Shown here in pieces: positions 26,217-34,662 of a stretch of 64,000 nucleotides of DNA. Position 1 is the first letter of the stretch; each line of letters starts with the position of its first letter. The position numbers were made by a program, and so were the translations under genes. The notes beneath the pieces were generated by a model. The model was not told the origin of the DNA, did not search any database, and saw only the letters and a program-made list of their open reading frames with translations. The DNA is from Mycobacterium sp. 852002-50816_SCH5313054-b (GTDB lineage Bacteria > Actinomycetota > Actinomycetes > Mycobacteriales > Mycobacteriaceae): assembly GCF_001667185.1 (NCBI RefSeq), contig NZ_LZIC01000059.1, forward strand, positions 1 through 64,000, written 5' to 3'.

Positions 26217-27884
26217 ATGAGCGATTCTTGGGCCGCGCGCTTCGCCGCCGACGCGATCATCGTCGGTGCCGGGTTGTCGGGCCTGGTGGCCGCGTGCGAA
26301 TTGGTGGAGCGCGGGCTGCGAGTGCTGATCGTCGACCAGGAGAACAGCGCCAATCTGGGCGGGCAGGCATTCTGGTCGTTCGGCGGCTTGTTCTTTGTCG
26401 ACAGCCCGGAGCAGCGCCGCCTGGGTATCCGAGACAGTCACGAACTTGCCCTGCAGGATTGGCTCGGCACCGCGGCGTTCGACCGGCCGGAGGACTACTG
26501 GCCGCGCCAATGGGCGCACGCCTACGTCGATTTCGCGGCCGGGGAGAAACGCAGCTGGCTGCGTGCCCGCGGGCACAAGATTTTTCCGCTGGTGGGTTGG
26601 GCGGAGCGCGGCGGTTACGGTGCTCAAGGGCACGGCAATTCGGTGCCGCGTTTCCACATCACATGGGGTACCGGCCCGGCGCTGGTGGAAATCTTCGCGC
26701 GCCAGTTGCGTGACCGCTCGACGGTGCGCTTCGCGCATCGCCACCGGGTCGACGAGTTGATCGTCGAAGGCGACGCGGTGACCGGCGTCCGCGGCACCGT
26801 GCTGGAGCCGTCAACCGCCGCGCGCGGTGTGGCCTCGTCACGGAAAGTGGTGGGACAATTCGAGTTTCGCGCCTCCGCGGTGCTCGTGACCAGCGGGGGC
26901 ATCGGCGGCAACCACGAGCTGGTGCGAAAGAATTGGCCCAAGCGGATGGGCCGGGTTCCCGAGCAATTGCTCGCCGGGGTGCCCGCGCATGTCGACGGCA
27001 GGATGATCGCCATTTCCCAGCGGGCCGGCGCGCGGGTGATCAACCCCGACCGGATGTGGCATTACACCGAGGGCATCACCAACTACGACCCGATCTGGCC
27101 GTTGCACGGCATCCGGATCATTCCGGGGCCGTCCTCGCTGTGGCTGGACGCATCCGGCAAGCGGTTGCCGGTCCCGCTGTATCCGGGCTTCGACACTCTG
27201 GGCACACTGGAGTACATCACCCGGTCCGGCCAGGACTACACCTGGTTTGTGTTGAACGCCAAGATCGTCGAGAAGGAGTTCGCGCTTTCCGGCCAGGAGC
27301 AGAATCCCGATCTGACCGGCCAGAGCGTGCGCGAGCTGCTGCGTAACCGGGCCAGCTCCGGGGCGCCCGGGCCGGTGCAGGCCTTCGTCGACCGCGGTGT
27401 GGATTTCGTCAGCGCGGATTCCTTGCGCGAGTTGGTGACCGCGATGAACAAGCTGCCCGATGTGGAGCCGCTCGACTACGCCACCGTCGAGGCCGAGGTC
27501 ACCGCCCGCGACCGCGAGGTGGCCAACAGGTACAGCAAGGACGGCCAGATCACCGCGATCCGGGCCGCCCGCGGCTATATCGGGGACCGGGTGGGCCGGG
27601 TGGTCGCCCCGCACCGGTTGACCGATCCGAAGGCGGGCCCGATGATCGCGGTCAAGCTGCACATCCTGACCCGAAAGACGTTGGGCGGCATCGAGACCGA
27701 CTTGGCCGGTCGGGTGCTCAAGGGCGACGGCACCCCGCTCACCGGGCTGTACGCGGCCGGCGAGGTCGCCGGATTCGGCGGCGGCGGCGTGCACGGCTAC
27801 CGGGCGCTGGAGGGCACTTTCCTGGGCGGCTGCATCTTCTCCGGCCGCGCGGCGGGCCGCGGCGCCGCCGACGACATCACCTAG
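26217..27884 (+). CDS. FAD-binding dehydrogenase (KstD/fumarate-reductase-like flavoprotein)
   Basis: A 555-residue flavoprotein (Rv0785-like). The dinucleotide motif IIVGAGLSGLVAACELVERG is at 14-33, followed by an acidic strand end (LIVDQE). GGIGGNHELV, GYIGDRVGRVVAP and the C-terminal GLYAAGEVAGFGGGGVHGYRALEG match the 3-ketosteroid-dehydrogenase and fumarate-reductase group. It probably inserts a double bond into a steroid-like or other cyclic substrate, with FAD as acceptor; the exact substrate is not readable. It stands alone, convergent with the metallo-hydrolase gene. Confidence 0.9.
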   Translation: MSDSWAARFAADAIIVGAGLSGLVAACELVERGLRVLIVDQENSANLGGQAFWSFGGLFFVDSPEQRRLGIRDSHELALQDWLGTAAFDRPEDYWPRQWAHAYVDFAAGEKRSWLRARGHKIFPLVGWAERGGYGAQGHGNSVPRFHITWGTGPALVEIFARQLRDRSTVRFAHRHRVDELIVEGDAVTGVRGTVLEPSTAARGVASSRKVVGQFEFRASAVLVTSGGIGGNHELVRKNWPKRMGRVPEQLLAGVPAHVDGRMIAISQRAGARVINPDRMWHYTEGITNYDPIWPLHGIRIIPGPSSLWLDASGKRLPVPLYPGFDTLGTLEYITRSGQDYTWFVLNAKIVEKEFALSGQEQNPDLTGQSVRELLRNRASSGAPGPVQAFVDRGVDFVSADSLRELVTAMNKLPDVEPLDYATVEAEVTARDREVANRYSKDGQITAIRAARGYIGDRVGRVVAPHRLTDPKAGPMIAVKLHILTRKTLGGIETDLAGRVLKGDGTPLTGLYAAGEVAGFGGGGVHGYRALEGTFLGGCIFSGRAAGRGAADDIT

Positions 27885-27919
27885 CTCCGCCCGCGGTGTG
27901 CGCCGGGTCTAGCCCTGGC

Positions 27920-27977
27920 CGAGCAGACGCAGAATCGCACGATTCGGGCTGCGAGAGTGCGATTCTGCGTCTGCTCG
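27920..27977. repeat. 58-bp palindromic element, copy 2 (likely bidirectional terminator)
   Basis: Perfect 21-bp arms (27920-27940, 27957-27977) enclose a 16-bp loop. The arms equal those of copy 1 at 8229-8286 apart from one base; the loop sequence is different. It again lies between convergent genes, 3 bp from the metallo-hydrolase stop. Confidence 0.85.
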
Positions 27978-27980
27978 CGC

Positions 27981-28619
27981 TTAGAAGGTGACCGCGCTTT
28001 CTTCGGGCAGCACCTGGAAGTCGGTGCTGGTCATCTCGGTGAGACGGCCGTAGTAGATGCCCCTGGCATCCGGGGCGATAATGCCCTGGTGGATGGGCAC
28101 CGCGCGGGCCGGCGCCACCGCGCGCAGGTAGTCGACGGCCTCGGCGATCTTCATCCACGGGGCCGCAGCGGGGGCGGCCAGGACATCCACCGGCTCGTCG
28201 GGGACGAAGAGCGCGTCGCCGGGATGCATCAGCCGCGCCGGATGGTCTGAATCACCGATCAGAAACGAAATGTTTTCGATCACTGGGATTTCCGGGTGGA
28301 TCACGGCGTGCCGGCCGCCCACGGCCCGCACGGTCAGCTGCCCGATTTGCAGCTCGTCGCCGACGTGCACCGCCCGGCACGGCGCGCCCAGCTGCGCGGT
28401 GGTTTGCGGATCGGCGTAGAGCGCGGCGTCCGGGTTGCCCTCGAGCAGCGACGGGAGCCGCCCGACGTCGACGTGGTCGGGGTGCTGGTGGGTGATCAGG
28501 ATGGCGGTCAGGCCGGTGATTCCCTCGAAACCGTGCGCGAAGGTACCCGGATCAAAAAGCACACGCGTGTTGTCGAACTCGGCAAGTAGGCATGAGTGGC
28601 CGAAATGCGTCAGTTGCAT
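27981..28619 (-). CDS. Metallo-beta-lactamase-fold hydrolase (Rv0786c-like)
   Basis: A 212-residue UlaG-like metal-dependent hydrolase. MQLTHFGHSCLLAEFDNTRVLFDPG opens the fold; the metal motif is THQHPDH with His44, His46, Asp48 and His49; a later GGRHAVIH supplies another His. The substrate is unknown; related proteins hydrolyse lactones or phosphodiesters. The ATG at 28619 is chosen because the canonical N-terminus starts there. It is divergent from the secreted-protein gene with only 29 bp between starts. Confidence 0.9.
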   Translation of the reverse strand: MQLTHFGHSCLLAEFDNTRVLFDPGTFAHGFEGITGLTAILITHQHPDHVDVGRLPSLLEGNPDAALYADPQTTAQLGAPCRAVHVGDELQIGQLTVRAVGGRHAVIHPEIPVIENISFLIGDSDHPARLMHPGDALFVPDEPVDVLAAPAAAPWMKIAEAVDYLRAVAPARAVPIHQGIIAPDARGIYYGRLTEMTSTDFQVLPEESAVTF

Positions 28620-28648
28620 GACTACGATTGTGCCCCGACGGAGGGGTG

Positions 28649-29311
28649 ATGCCGATGCGGGTGATCCTGGCCTCGATGCTGCTCGCCCTGGCTGCCGTGG
28701 CACCCGCGCACGCAGACCCGGAGACTTGCCCGACCACCTGCGACCAGATCCCGAACAGCGCGTGGATACAGCAGCGCGCGGTGCCGCTGGACGCCGTCTA
28801 CAACTGGCCCGCGCTGGCCGGTGCGGAGATCCCCCTGACCGGGACGGGGACGGCGAGGTTTCGGTTCGAGGAGCTGTGTGACTCACCGGCGCTGCCGCAG
28901 GACCCCCGGGACTACGCGGTCGCGGCGCGCGTGACGGTGGCTCACCCGGAGGGCCAGTGGCAGCTGCAGGCGGAAATCCTGCACTGGCGTGGTGACACGG
29001 CCCGCGGCGGCCAGCTGGCGGCTTCGGTGTTCAGCACTGCCGTCGGCGCGCTGCGCGCGTGCCAGCAGCGCGCACCCGCGGAGTCGCCGTCGATCACAAG
29101 TGACGAACCGAACCGGATGGCGGCGGTCATCGGCGGTCCGGTCGTCATGCACACCTACCTGGTCGCCCACGCGGCGAGCAGCACCGTCACCGAGCTCACG
29201 CTGTGGTCGTCGGGGCCGCCGCAGGTGTCCTGGCCGGCGATGGGTGACGATCCCGTGCTGAACGCTCTGACCGCGCCGCTGTGCGACGCCTACATCGCCT
29301 CGTGTCCGTGA
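28649..29311 (+). CDS. Secreted protein with signal peptide, function unknown
   Basis: A 220-residue protein. The N-terminus MPMRVILASMLLALAAVAPAHA is a classical Sec signal with likely cleavage after AHA at residue 22. The mature part has paired cysteines (CPTTCDQ, ELCDSP, ACQQ, LCDAYIASC) that could form disulfides outside the cell. No catalytic motif is evident. GGAGGGG before the start is a ribosome-binding site. It lies 49 nt upstream of purS, which has its own promoter. Confidence 0.82.
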   Translation: MPMRVILASMLLALAAVAPAHADPETCPTTCDQIPNSAWIQQRAVPLDAVYNWPALAGAEIPLTGTGTARFRFEELCDSPALPQDPRDYAVAARVTVAHPEGQWQLQAEILHWRGDTARGGQLAASVFSTAVGALRACQQRAPAESPSITSDEPNRMAAVIGGPVVMHTYLVAHAASSTVTELTLWSSGPPQVSWPAMGDDPVLNALTAPLCDAYIASCP

Positions 29312-29320
29312 CCCTGCCGG

Positions 29321-29326
29321 TAGAGT
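29321..29326 (+). promoter_or_regulatory. -10 element TAGAGT of the purSQ operon (leadered)
   Basis: TAGAGT is followed by a leader of about 28 nt containing GAGGAGG (29346-29352), 8 nt before the purS GTG. Unlike purD, purB, purC, purL and purM, this message has a normal ribosome-binding site. Confidence 0.5.
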
Positions 29327-29360
29327 TGGCGCCGAGATCAATCCTGAGGAGGAGCGCCCG

Positions 29361-29600
29361 GTGAGCCGTGTGGTCGTTCATGTGATGCCCAAAGCGGAGA
29401 TTCTGGACCCGCAGGGTCAGGCGATTGTCGGTGCGCTGGGACGGCTCGGTCACCCCGGTATCTCAGAAGTCAGGCAGGGCAAGCGGTTTGAGCTCGAGGT
29501 GGATGACACGATCGGTGACGCCGAGCTCGCCGAGATCGCCGAATCGCTGTTGGCGAACACGGTGATCGAGGACTGGACGATCAGCCGGGAGCCGCAGTGA
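29361..29600 (+). CDS. purS: FGAM synthase subunit PurS
   Basis: A 79-residue PurS, the small dimeric subunit that bridges PurL and PurQ in the three-part FGAM synthase (purine step four). The sequence [21 protein letters not shown] and FELEVDD are characteristic. Its GTG start has a strong GAGGAGG. The stop overlaps the purQ start by 4 nt (GTGA), as expected for subunits needed in fixed ratio. Confidence 0.96.
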   Translation: MSRVVVHVMPKAEILDPQGQAIVGALGRLGHPGISEVRQGKRFELEVDDTIGDAELAEIAESLLANTVIEDWTISREPQ

Positions 29601-30271
29601 CAGCACGGATCGGCATCATCACCTTCCCGGGGACGCTCGACGACGTGGACGCCGCCCGCGCGGCGCGACGCGTCGGGGCCGAGGCGGTCGCTCTGTGGCA
29701 CGCCGACGCCGACCTCAAGGGGGTCGACGCGGTGGTGGTGCCCGGCGGGTTTTCCTACGGCGACTACCTGCGCGCCGGCGCGATCGCCCGGTTCGCACCG
29801 GTGATGGCCGAAGTCGTCGACGCCGCGCGCCGCGGCATGCCGGTCCTGGGTATTTGCAATGGTTTTCAGGTGCTCTGCGAGGCCGGCTTGTTGCCGGGGG
29901 CCCTGACCCGCAACGCGGGTTTGCACTTCGTCTGCCGCGATGTGTGGCTGCGCGTCGCGTCGACCTCGTCGGCCTGGACGTCGCGCTTCGAGTCCGATGC
30001 GGACCTGCTGGTGCCGCTGAAGTCCGGTGAGGGCCGCTACGTGGCGCCGGAGAACGTGGTCCATGAGCTGGAGGGCGAGGGCCGGGTGGTGTTTCGCTAC
30101 CACGACAACCCCAACGGCTCGCTGCATGACATCGCCGGCATCAGCTCCGCCAACGGTCGCGTCGTCGGGCTGATGCCGCACCCCGAGCACGCCATCGAGG
30201 CGCTGACGGGCCCCTCCGACGACGGCCTGGGCCTGTTCTATTCGGCGCTGGACTCCGTGCTGGCCGCCTGA
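29597..30271 (+). CDS. purQ: FGAM synthase glutaminase subunit PurQ
   Basis: A 224-residue class I glutamine amidotransferase that supplies ammonia to PurL. The nucleophile is Cys87 in [14 protein letters not shown]; the His-Glu pair is in [10 protein letters not shown] near 195. [15 protein letters not shown] is the PurQ-specific oxyanion region. It is translated with purS. Its last 34 bp overlap the 3' end of the convergent WS/DGAT gene, so both messages run into each other. Confidence 0.97.
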   Translation: MTARIGIITFPGTLDDVDAARAARRVGAEAVALWHADADLKGVDAVVVPGGFSYGDYLRAGAIARFAPVMAEVVDAARRGMPVLGICNGFQVLCEAGLLPGALTRNAGLHFVCRDVWLRVASTSSAWTSRFESDADLLVPLKSGEGRYVAPENVVHELEGEGRVVFRYHDNPNGSLHDIAGISSANGRVVGLMPHPEHAIEALTGPSDDGLGLFYSALDSVLAA

Positions 30272-31653
30272 GCGGAAACTTCTGCCGCACTGCGTAATTC
30301 GTCGAATGCGCCGACGAGCGCGTCGGTCGCTTCGTGCGGGTCGTCGAATGTCTGGTCGTCGGTGAGCACCGCGATGCCGAGCTGGTCGACGTAGCTCCAC
30401 ACGGTGATGTTGACCGGCGCACCGGGCGACAGCACGCCGGTCGAGTAGATTTCGCTGACCGTTGCCCCCCCGAAGTGGCCACGCTCCCGCGGGCCCACCA
30501 CGCTGGACACCGCCACGTTCATCATTTTGTTGGGTGCGTCCCGCCGGCCCAGCCACCGGAACGCGGTGGGGGCGAGTGCGGTCGGCAGATAGGCCATCAT
30601 TCGCCCGTACAGCCGCGGGCCCATGATTTCGTGGTCTTCCTTGGCGATTTGGGTCGCCAGCGACACCAGCCGAGCCCGTTGCGTGGGGTCGGCGATGTGC
30701 ACGGGCAGCGAGATGGACAGGCCGCTGATCTCGTTGCCGGTGACCCGGTCCGACTTGTCGGTCGCGGTCGGCACCGACGCGATGATCGGCCGGTCGGCCG
30801 CTCCGTCGTAGGCCAACAGCAGCTTTCGCAGCCCGCCGGCCGCCGTCGCCAACACCACGTCGTTCATCGTGATGCCCAGCGCCTTGGCCGTCGCCTTGAC
30901 GCCGGACAGCGGCAGCGCCGCGCTGGCGAATCGTCGCCGCGGCGACACGACGTGGTTGAGGAAGGTGGCCGGCGCGTCGAACGCATCGGCCAGGTCGGGC
31001 TGCTCTCCGCGCGCGCGGGACCGGCGCCGCACCCGCGTCAACCCCACGGCCGCGTCCCTGATCAGGCCCGGCAGTGCGGCGACCTGGCGGCCGTGGTCGC
31101 GCGCCGCGGCGCGCAGCAGCTCCGCCGTCGACGGTGTGGCGCCGGCGTCGTCGTTGTCCCGCTCGTCCGTCGGCCCGTCCTTGAGGTCCATCGCGCGCGC
31201 CAGCAGGTTCACCGAGGCAACGCCGTCCGCCAGCGCGTGGTGAATCTTGCCGATCAAAGCGAACCGGCCCCCGGCCAGTCCCTCGGCGAAGTGAAACTCC
31301 CACAGCGGACGGCCGCGATCCAGCGGCGTGGAGGCGATTTCGCCGATGAGATCGTCGAGTTCCCGCCGTCCGCCCGGTGCGGGCACGCGCACCCGCCGCA
31401 GGTGGTAGTCCAGGTCGACTTCGCAGCCCTCCTGCCACATCGGGTGATGCAGGTGCCAGGGAATGTCGACGAGCTTGTAGCGCAACGGTTCCAGCAGATG
31501 CAGGCGGCGGCGCACGTGGTGACGAAACGCCTCGAAACCGAAATCAGCCGCGGACTCGGTGGGGTCGAGGATCGCAACCTTCAACGTGTGGGTGTGCAGG
31601 TTCGGGGTCTCGCTGTACAGCAGCATGGCGTCCATGCCATTGAGCCTCTTCAC
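30238..31653 (-). CDS. WS/DGAT-family acyltransferase (wax ester / triacylglycerol synthase)
   Basis: A 471-residue bifunctional wax-ester synthase/diacylglycerol acyltransferase. The active-site motif HHALADG is at 138-144, with [16 protein letters not shown] before it; [17 protein letters not shown] and [16 protein letters not shown] lie in the C-terminal half. These enzymes move acyl-CoA to diacylglycerol or fatty alcohols to make storage lipid. It sits 20 bp downstream of a glycerolipid acyltransferase, so the two probably form a lipid-assembly operon. It overlaps the purQ end by 34 bp. M. tuberculosis has no such gene at this locus as far as I recall. Confidence 0.93.
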   Translation of the reverse strand: MKRLNGMDAMLLYSETPNLHTHTLKVAILDPTESAADFGFEAFRHHVRRRLHLLEPLRYKLVDIPWHLHHPMWQEGCEVDLDYHLRRVRVPAPGGRRELDDLIGEIASTPLDRGRPLWEFHFAEGLAGGRFALIGKIHHALADGVASVNLLARAMDLKDGPTDERDNDDAGATPSTAELLRAAARDHGRQVAALPGLIRDAAVGLTRVRRRSRARGEQPDLADAFDAPATFLNHVVSPRRRFASAALPLSGVKATAKALGITMNDVVLATAAGGLRKLLLAYDGAADRPIIASVPTATDKSDRVTGNEISGLSISLPVHIADPTQRARLVSLATQIAKEDHEIMGPRLYGRMMAYLPTALAPTAFRWLGRRDAPNKMMNVAVSSVVGPRERGHFGGATVSEIYSTGVLSPGAPVNITVWSYVDQLGIAVLTDDQTFDDPHEATDALVGAFDELRSAAEVSAQAASTESSAE

Positions 31654-31673
31654 ACGCCACCTCGCCGTGGCGT

Positions 31674-32513
31674 TCAGCCCAGAATCGGGAAGCGGCGCTG
31701 GCCGGCCAGCCGTTTGAGCGCGGCCTCCATCACGGCGCGCACGTGCGCGTCGACCTCGTCGACATCGGGGTCTTTGCCGAAGCGGGCGGTGACGTCGATG
31801 GGCTCGAGCACCTCGGTGACGATCTTTGCCGGCAGCGGCAGGTTGGGCGGAAAGACCACGCTCGGACCGAACGGAAAGCCGAAGCTGACCGGCAGAATGT
31901 TGATCCGGGCCTTCGTGAGTCGCAACGTGCGCGCCAGCCAGTTGCCGCGAGTCAGGAACAGCTGGGTCTCCTGGGCGCCGATGGAGACGGTGGGCACGAT
32001 CGGTACCCCCGCCTCGATGGCGGTCCTGACGTAACCGGTGCGGCCGTCGAAGTCGATGGTGTTCGCGCTGAAGGTGGACCGGTAGGCGTCATAATCGCCG
32101 CCCGGGAAGACCAACACGACAGCGCCCGAATGCAGGGCAGCGGCGGCGTTTTGCCTGCTCGCCTCGATGACCCCGAGGCGGCGCAGCCAGCCGTCCAGTG
32201 GGCCGATGAACAGGCCGTAGTGGGCCAGCGTGTAGACGGGGCGGTCGTAGCCGAACCTGTCGTAGAAGGCCGGCGCGAAGATCAACACGTCGGGTGTCAG
32301 CATGCCGCCCGAGTGGTTGGACACCACGAGCGCCCCACCGGTCGCGGGGACTTTCTCGATGTTGCGTACCTCGGCGCGGTACCACCGCTTGATGACGGGG
32401 CCGACGGCTTTGGCAACCTGTTCGGTGAAGGCCGGATCCCACTTGGTGGTTTCCTGAGTGGGGGCCTCCGCGCCGGTGCCGTTCATGGCCCCCCGCTGCC
32501 GTGTTCCTGCCAT
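31674..32513 (-). CDS. Lysophospholipid acyltransferase family protein (PlsC-like)
   Basis: A 279-residue acyltransferase. The family motif appears as SNHSGGMLTPD (His67, Asp75; the spacing is longer than the classical HX4D), and a second block is VFPGGDYDAYR at 135-145. It may acylate lysophosphatidic acid or another glycerolipid, feeding the WS/DGAT enzyme encoded downstream. The start at 32513 could be moved to the ATG at 32486. The 148 bp upstream (32514-32661) carry no gene; CTCTCCGTTTTAGAGA at 32573-32588 is a short AT-rich imperfect palindrome that may be the promoter or operator. Confidence 0.85.
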   Translation of the reverse strand: MAGTRQRGAMNGTGAEAPTQETTKWDPAFTEQVAKAVGPVIKRWYRAEVRNIEKVPATGGALVVSNHSGGMLTPDVLIFAPAFYDRFGYDRPVYTLAHYGLFIGPLDGWLRRLGVIEASRQNAAAALHSGAVVLVFPGGDYDAYRSTFSANTIDFDGRTGYVRTAIEAGVPIVPTVSIGAQETQLFLTRGNWLARTLRLTKARINILPVSFGFPFGPSVVFPPNLPLPAKIVTEVLEPIDVTARFGKDPDVDEVDAHVRAVMEAALKRLAGQRRFPILG

Positions 32514-32661
32514 TCGCTATTGATTGCCGGTGAGGCGCCGGTCCCAAACCTCCGCTGGCTGTGACATAGCCTACTCTCCGTTTTAGAGAATGTCGTATCC
32601 GTTTGCTGAAGCGACGGAACGGCGGGCGGCCGCGCCTCGGCGATGTCTGGCGCCAGACCCC

Positions 32662-33132
32662 TCAGCCGGCGTCACACAACAACGGATGCCCCGCCGACGG
32701 CAATTCGACGGCGGGACCCAACTGGCCGAACAGGTCGATCGCGTCCGCGATCGCGCCATCGACGAAGGACGCGAAATCCCCGAACGCGACGCCTTTTCGG
32801 ATCCATTGCGACCTGCGCGCCACCACGCCGATGCGCTGCGGGTCGGATGACCCGTGCACGATCGCGATCACCCCGCGGTCCTGCGCATTCCACGTGTCGG
32901 CGAAGTGTGTCAGCCAGGGACGGTCGGAGGCGGGAAAAAAACATGCGGGGGTCACCCGGATCATCAACACGTCGCCGTGTGTCGGGCAGACCTCGAGGTG
33001 GACGTGCAGCTTCCGCGGATGGGTATTGGCGACGTAGAAAAACTCGCCGTCGTGATGGCCCCGGAAATACCGGCTGCCGCGCGTGCGCAGGTAGCGTTCG
33101 ACCAGGTCTGCGCAGAGCGGCTCACTCGTCAT
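32662..33132 (-). CDS. Conserved hypothetical protein, YbjN-like
   Basis: A 156-residue soluble protein. The pattern DLVERYLRTRG...ANTHPRKLHVHLEVCP and the closing GKVAFGDFASFVDGAIADAI-type segment resemble the YbjN/bacterial sensory-regulator fold (type III chaperone-like), but similarity is weak and the call is by shape only. Codon usage and third-position G+C match neighbouring genes. It is alone on the minus strand. No catalytic residues stand out. Confidence 0.65.
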   Translation of the reverse strand: MTSEPLCADLVERYLRTRGSRYFRGHHDGEFFYVANTHPRKLHVHLEVCPTHGDVLMIRVTPACFFPASDRPWLTHFADTWNAQDRGVIAIVHGSSDPQRIGVVARRSQWIRKGVAFGDFASFVDGAIADAIDLFGQLGPAVELPSAGHPLLCDAG

Positions 33133-33365
33133 GAGTTAGATGGTGAGGCCGGCGGCTTTGCGGATCCTAGGAGCCGAGCCAGTCGGGACCGAAGAAATTG
33201 TTGAGAATTGGCTGAGCGAACCGACGGCTGCGTGCCCGTACCGTTAGTCGCCTTAGTCCCAATAGTGACTTCACTTTTCTACCGTTGGTTGCAGAAGAAA
33301 AAGGGGGTGTCGTCTTTGACTGCAAACTATCGATCCGGGGGTCGGCATGCCGAAGGCCGCCCGGC

Positions 33366-33599
33366 ATGACCACGGCGACGCCTACGCACGCGTTCGGCTT
33401 GCCGGATGGTGAATCGGAGGTAAGCCCCGGGACTGCCTTGGCCGTAAGAAACCAAGCGACAACCTGGCCAGCCGAGACCGTCATGCCGCGCTGGCGACCC
33501 AGCGAAGACGAAATCGTGCGCGCGGCAATCACGGTGATATTGGTGGCCCTTGGGACCATCATCGCGCTGGCCGCAATGGCGATCTTGACCATGGGCTAG
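33366..33599 (+). CDS. Small single-pass membrane protein, hypothetical
   Basis: Seventy-seven codons from ATG 33366 (MTTATPTHAFGLPDGE). The C-terminal segment AAITVILVALGTIIALAAMAILTMG is a clear membrane helix; the N-terminal 50 residues are polar with no motif. An in-frame extension to 33285 adds 27 residues rich in Arg and Cys and is less likely. The region before it (33133-33365) is AT-richer than average and contains no supported gene. I am not sure this is expressed. Confidence 0.45.
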   Translation: MTTATPTHAFGLPDGESEVSPGTALAVRNQATTWPAETVMPRWRPSEDEIVRAAITVILVALGTIIALAAMAILTMG

Positions 33600-33799
33600 C
33601 GAGGACAGCGCTGATGGCCGACAAGTCACGCCCGATCGCGCTGCCGCGCCGCACCCCGCCAGATCGGCCGCATCGAGATCGCGCGCCCGTGCTCATGAGA
33701 CGTAGTCAGACGTGTTGTGGCATGTTGTCAACGCCGCGCGCCACGCTCGAAGGTGGGGCGACGGGACCGACAACGCCACACCGATCGGGAGGGCCGAAC

Positions 33800-34198
33800 G
33801 TGGGATTCGCGGTGGAACGGATCGACCATATCGTGCTGAACTGCAAGGACGTCGAGGCCACCGCGTCGTGGTACGAGCGCGTCCTGGGCATGCGTCGGGA
33901 GACCTTCGGGCCGGCTGGGAGGACGGCCGTCGGCTTCGGAAACCAGAAGATCAACCTGCGACCGGTGGGGGCGCTGGCCGACGATCCCGACTGGGTCACC
34001 GGATCCGTCGAAGCCGCCGGCTCCGCAGACCTGTGCTTCATCACGCGGGCAACGCCGGACGAGGTCCGCGCCCATCTCGCCGGGTGCGGCGTCGACATCG
34101 TATCGGGGCCCGTAACCAAAACGGGTGCGCTGGGGCCGATGACCTCGCACTACTGCCGTGACGTCGACGGGAACCTCGTCGAAATCGCCGTCTACTGA
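33800..34198 (+). CDS. VOC/glyoxalase-superfamily protein
   Basis: A 132-residue vicinal-oxygen-chelate protein. RIDHIVLNCKDVEATASWYERVLGM and the closing HYCRDVDGNLVEIAVY give the usual metal ligands (His near 9 and the terminal Glu). It could be a dioxygenase, isomerase or resistance protein; the fold alone does not tell. The GTG at 33800 follows GGGAGGG. Upstream codons back to 33614 are open but look non-coding, and 33600-33799 holds no other gene. It overlaps the convergent cupin gene by 7 bp. Confidence 0.82.
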   Translation: MGFAVERIDHIVLNCKDVEATASWYERVLGMRRETFGPAGRTAVGFGNQKINLRPVGALADDPDWVTGSVEAAGSADLCFITRATPDEVRAHLAGCGVDIVSGPVTKTGALGPMTSHYCRDVDGNLVEIAVY

Positions 34199-34659
34199 GT
34201 GCTTTCCAGCGGATACAGCTCGGGAAGATTGATCACGACGGCCTCCTGGGTGCTGCGCGCTATGACGACTTCCGCGGGGGAGTCCGGGTCGGGATTCTCT
34301 TCCCGGTGCGGGAGATACGGCGGGATGAAGACGTAATCGCCGGGCGCGGTGGAGATGCGAACCTCTTGAACGCCGTCGTGAAAGACGAACTCCGGGTGGC
34401 CGCTTCGCACGTAGACCGCAGTCTCCGAGTCGCCGTGATGGTGGTTTGACGAAACGGTCGCCGGTGACGCGTGTGTCTCGCCCATCCACAGCTTCTCGGC
34501 GCCGACCGACTTGCCGGACAGCGCGGCGAAGCGGCGCAGGCCCTCCGATTGCGCGGTGTCGGAGCTGATCTCCGACGCCTTGACGTGGTGCACCCGGTTG
34601 CGGGTGACCTCCGCTGCCGCGTCGCCGAAGTCCGGATGGAACCCATCTGAAGTCGCCAT
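34192..34659 (-). CDS. Cupin-domain protein
   Basis: A 155-residue single-cupin protein. Motif 1 is recognisable as SNHHHGDSETAVYVRSGHPEFV and motif 2 as APGDYVFIPPYLPHREENP, giving a cluster of His ligands for a metal. Possible roles are sugar-isomerase-like, dioxygenase or sensor. It is the last gene of the five-gene leftward operon that begins with DUF427, 3 bp after the flavoprotein stop, and overlaps the convergent VOC gene by 7 bp. Confidence 0.88.
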   Translation of the reverse strand: MATSDGFHPDFGDAAAEVTRNRVHHVKASEISSDTAQSEGLRRFAALSGKSVGAEKLWMGETHASPATVSSNHHHGDSETAVYVRSGHPEFVFHDGVQEVRISTAPGDYVFIPPYLPHREENPDPDSPAEVVIARSTQEAVVINLPELYPLESTQ

Positions 34660-34662
34660 GCG

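Noticed and set aside
29450..31438. 662-codon minus-strand frame across purQ and WS/DGAT
   Set aside because: Shadow frame; the WS/DGAT and purQ motifs lie in other frames.
33167..33592. 141-codon minus-strand frame opposite the small membrane gene
   Set aside because: Poor composition and no hydrophobic or catalytic pattern; the plus-strand membrane helix is more convincing.
33614..33799. N-terminal extension of the VOC protein by 62 codons
   Set aside because: VOC homology starts at GTG 33800, which has a ribosome-binding site; the extension is Arg/Pro-rich and looks non-coding.
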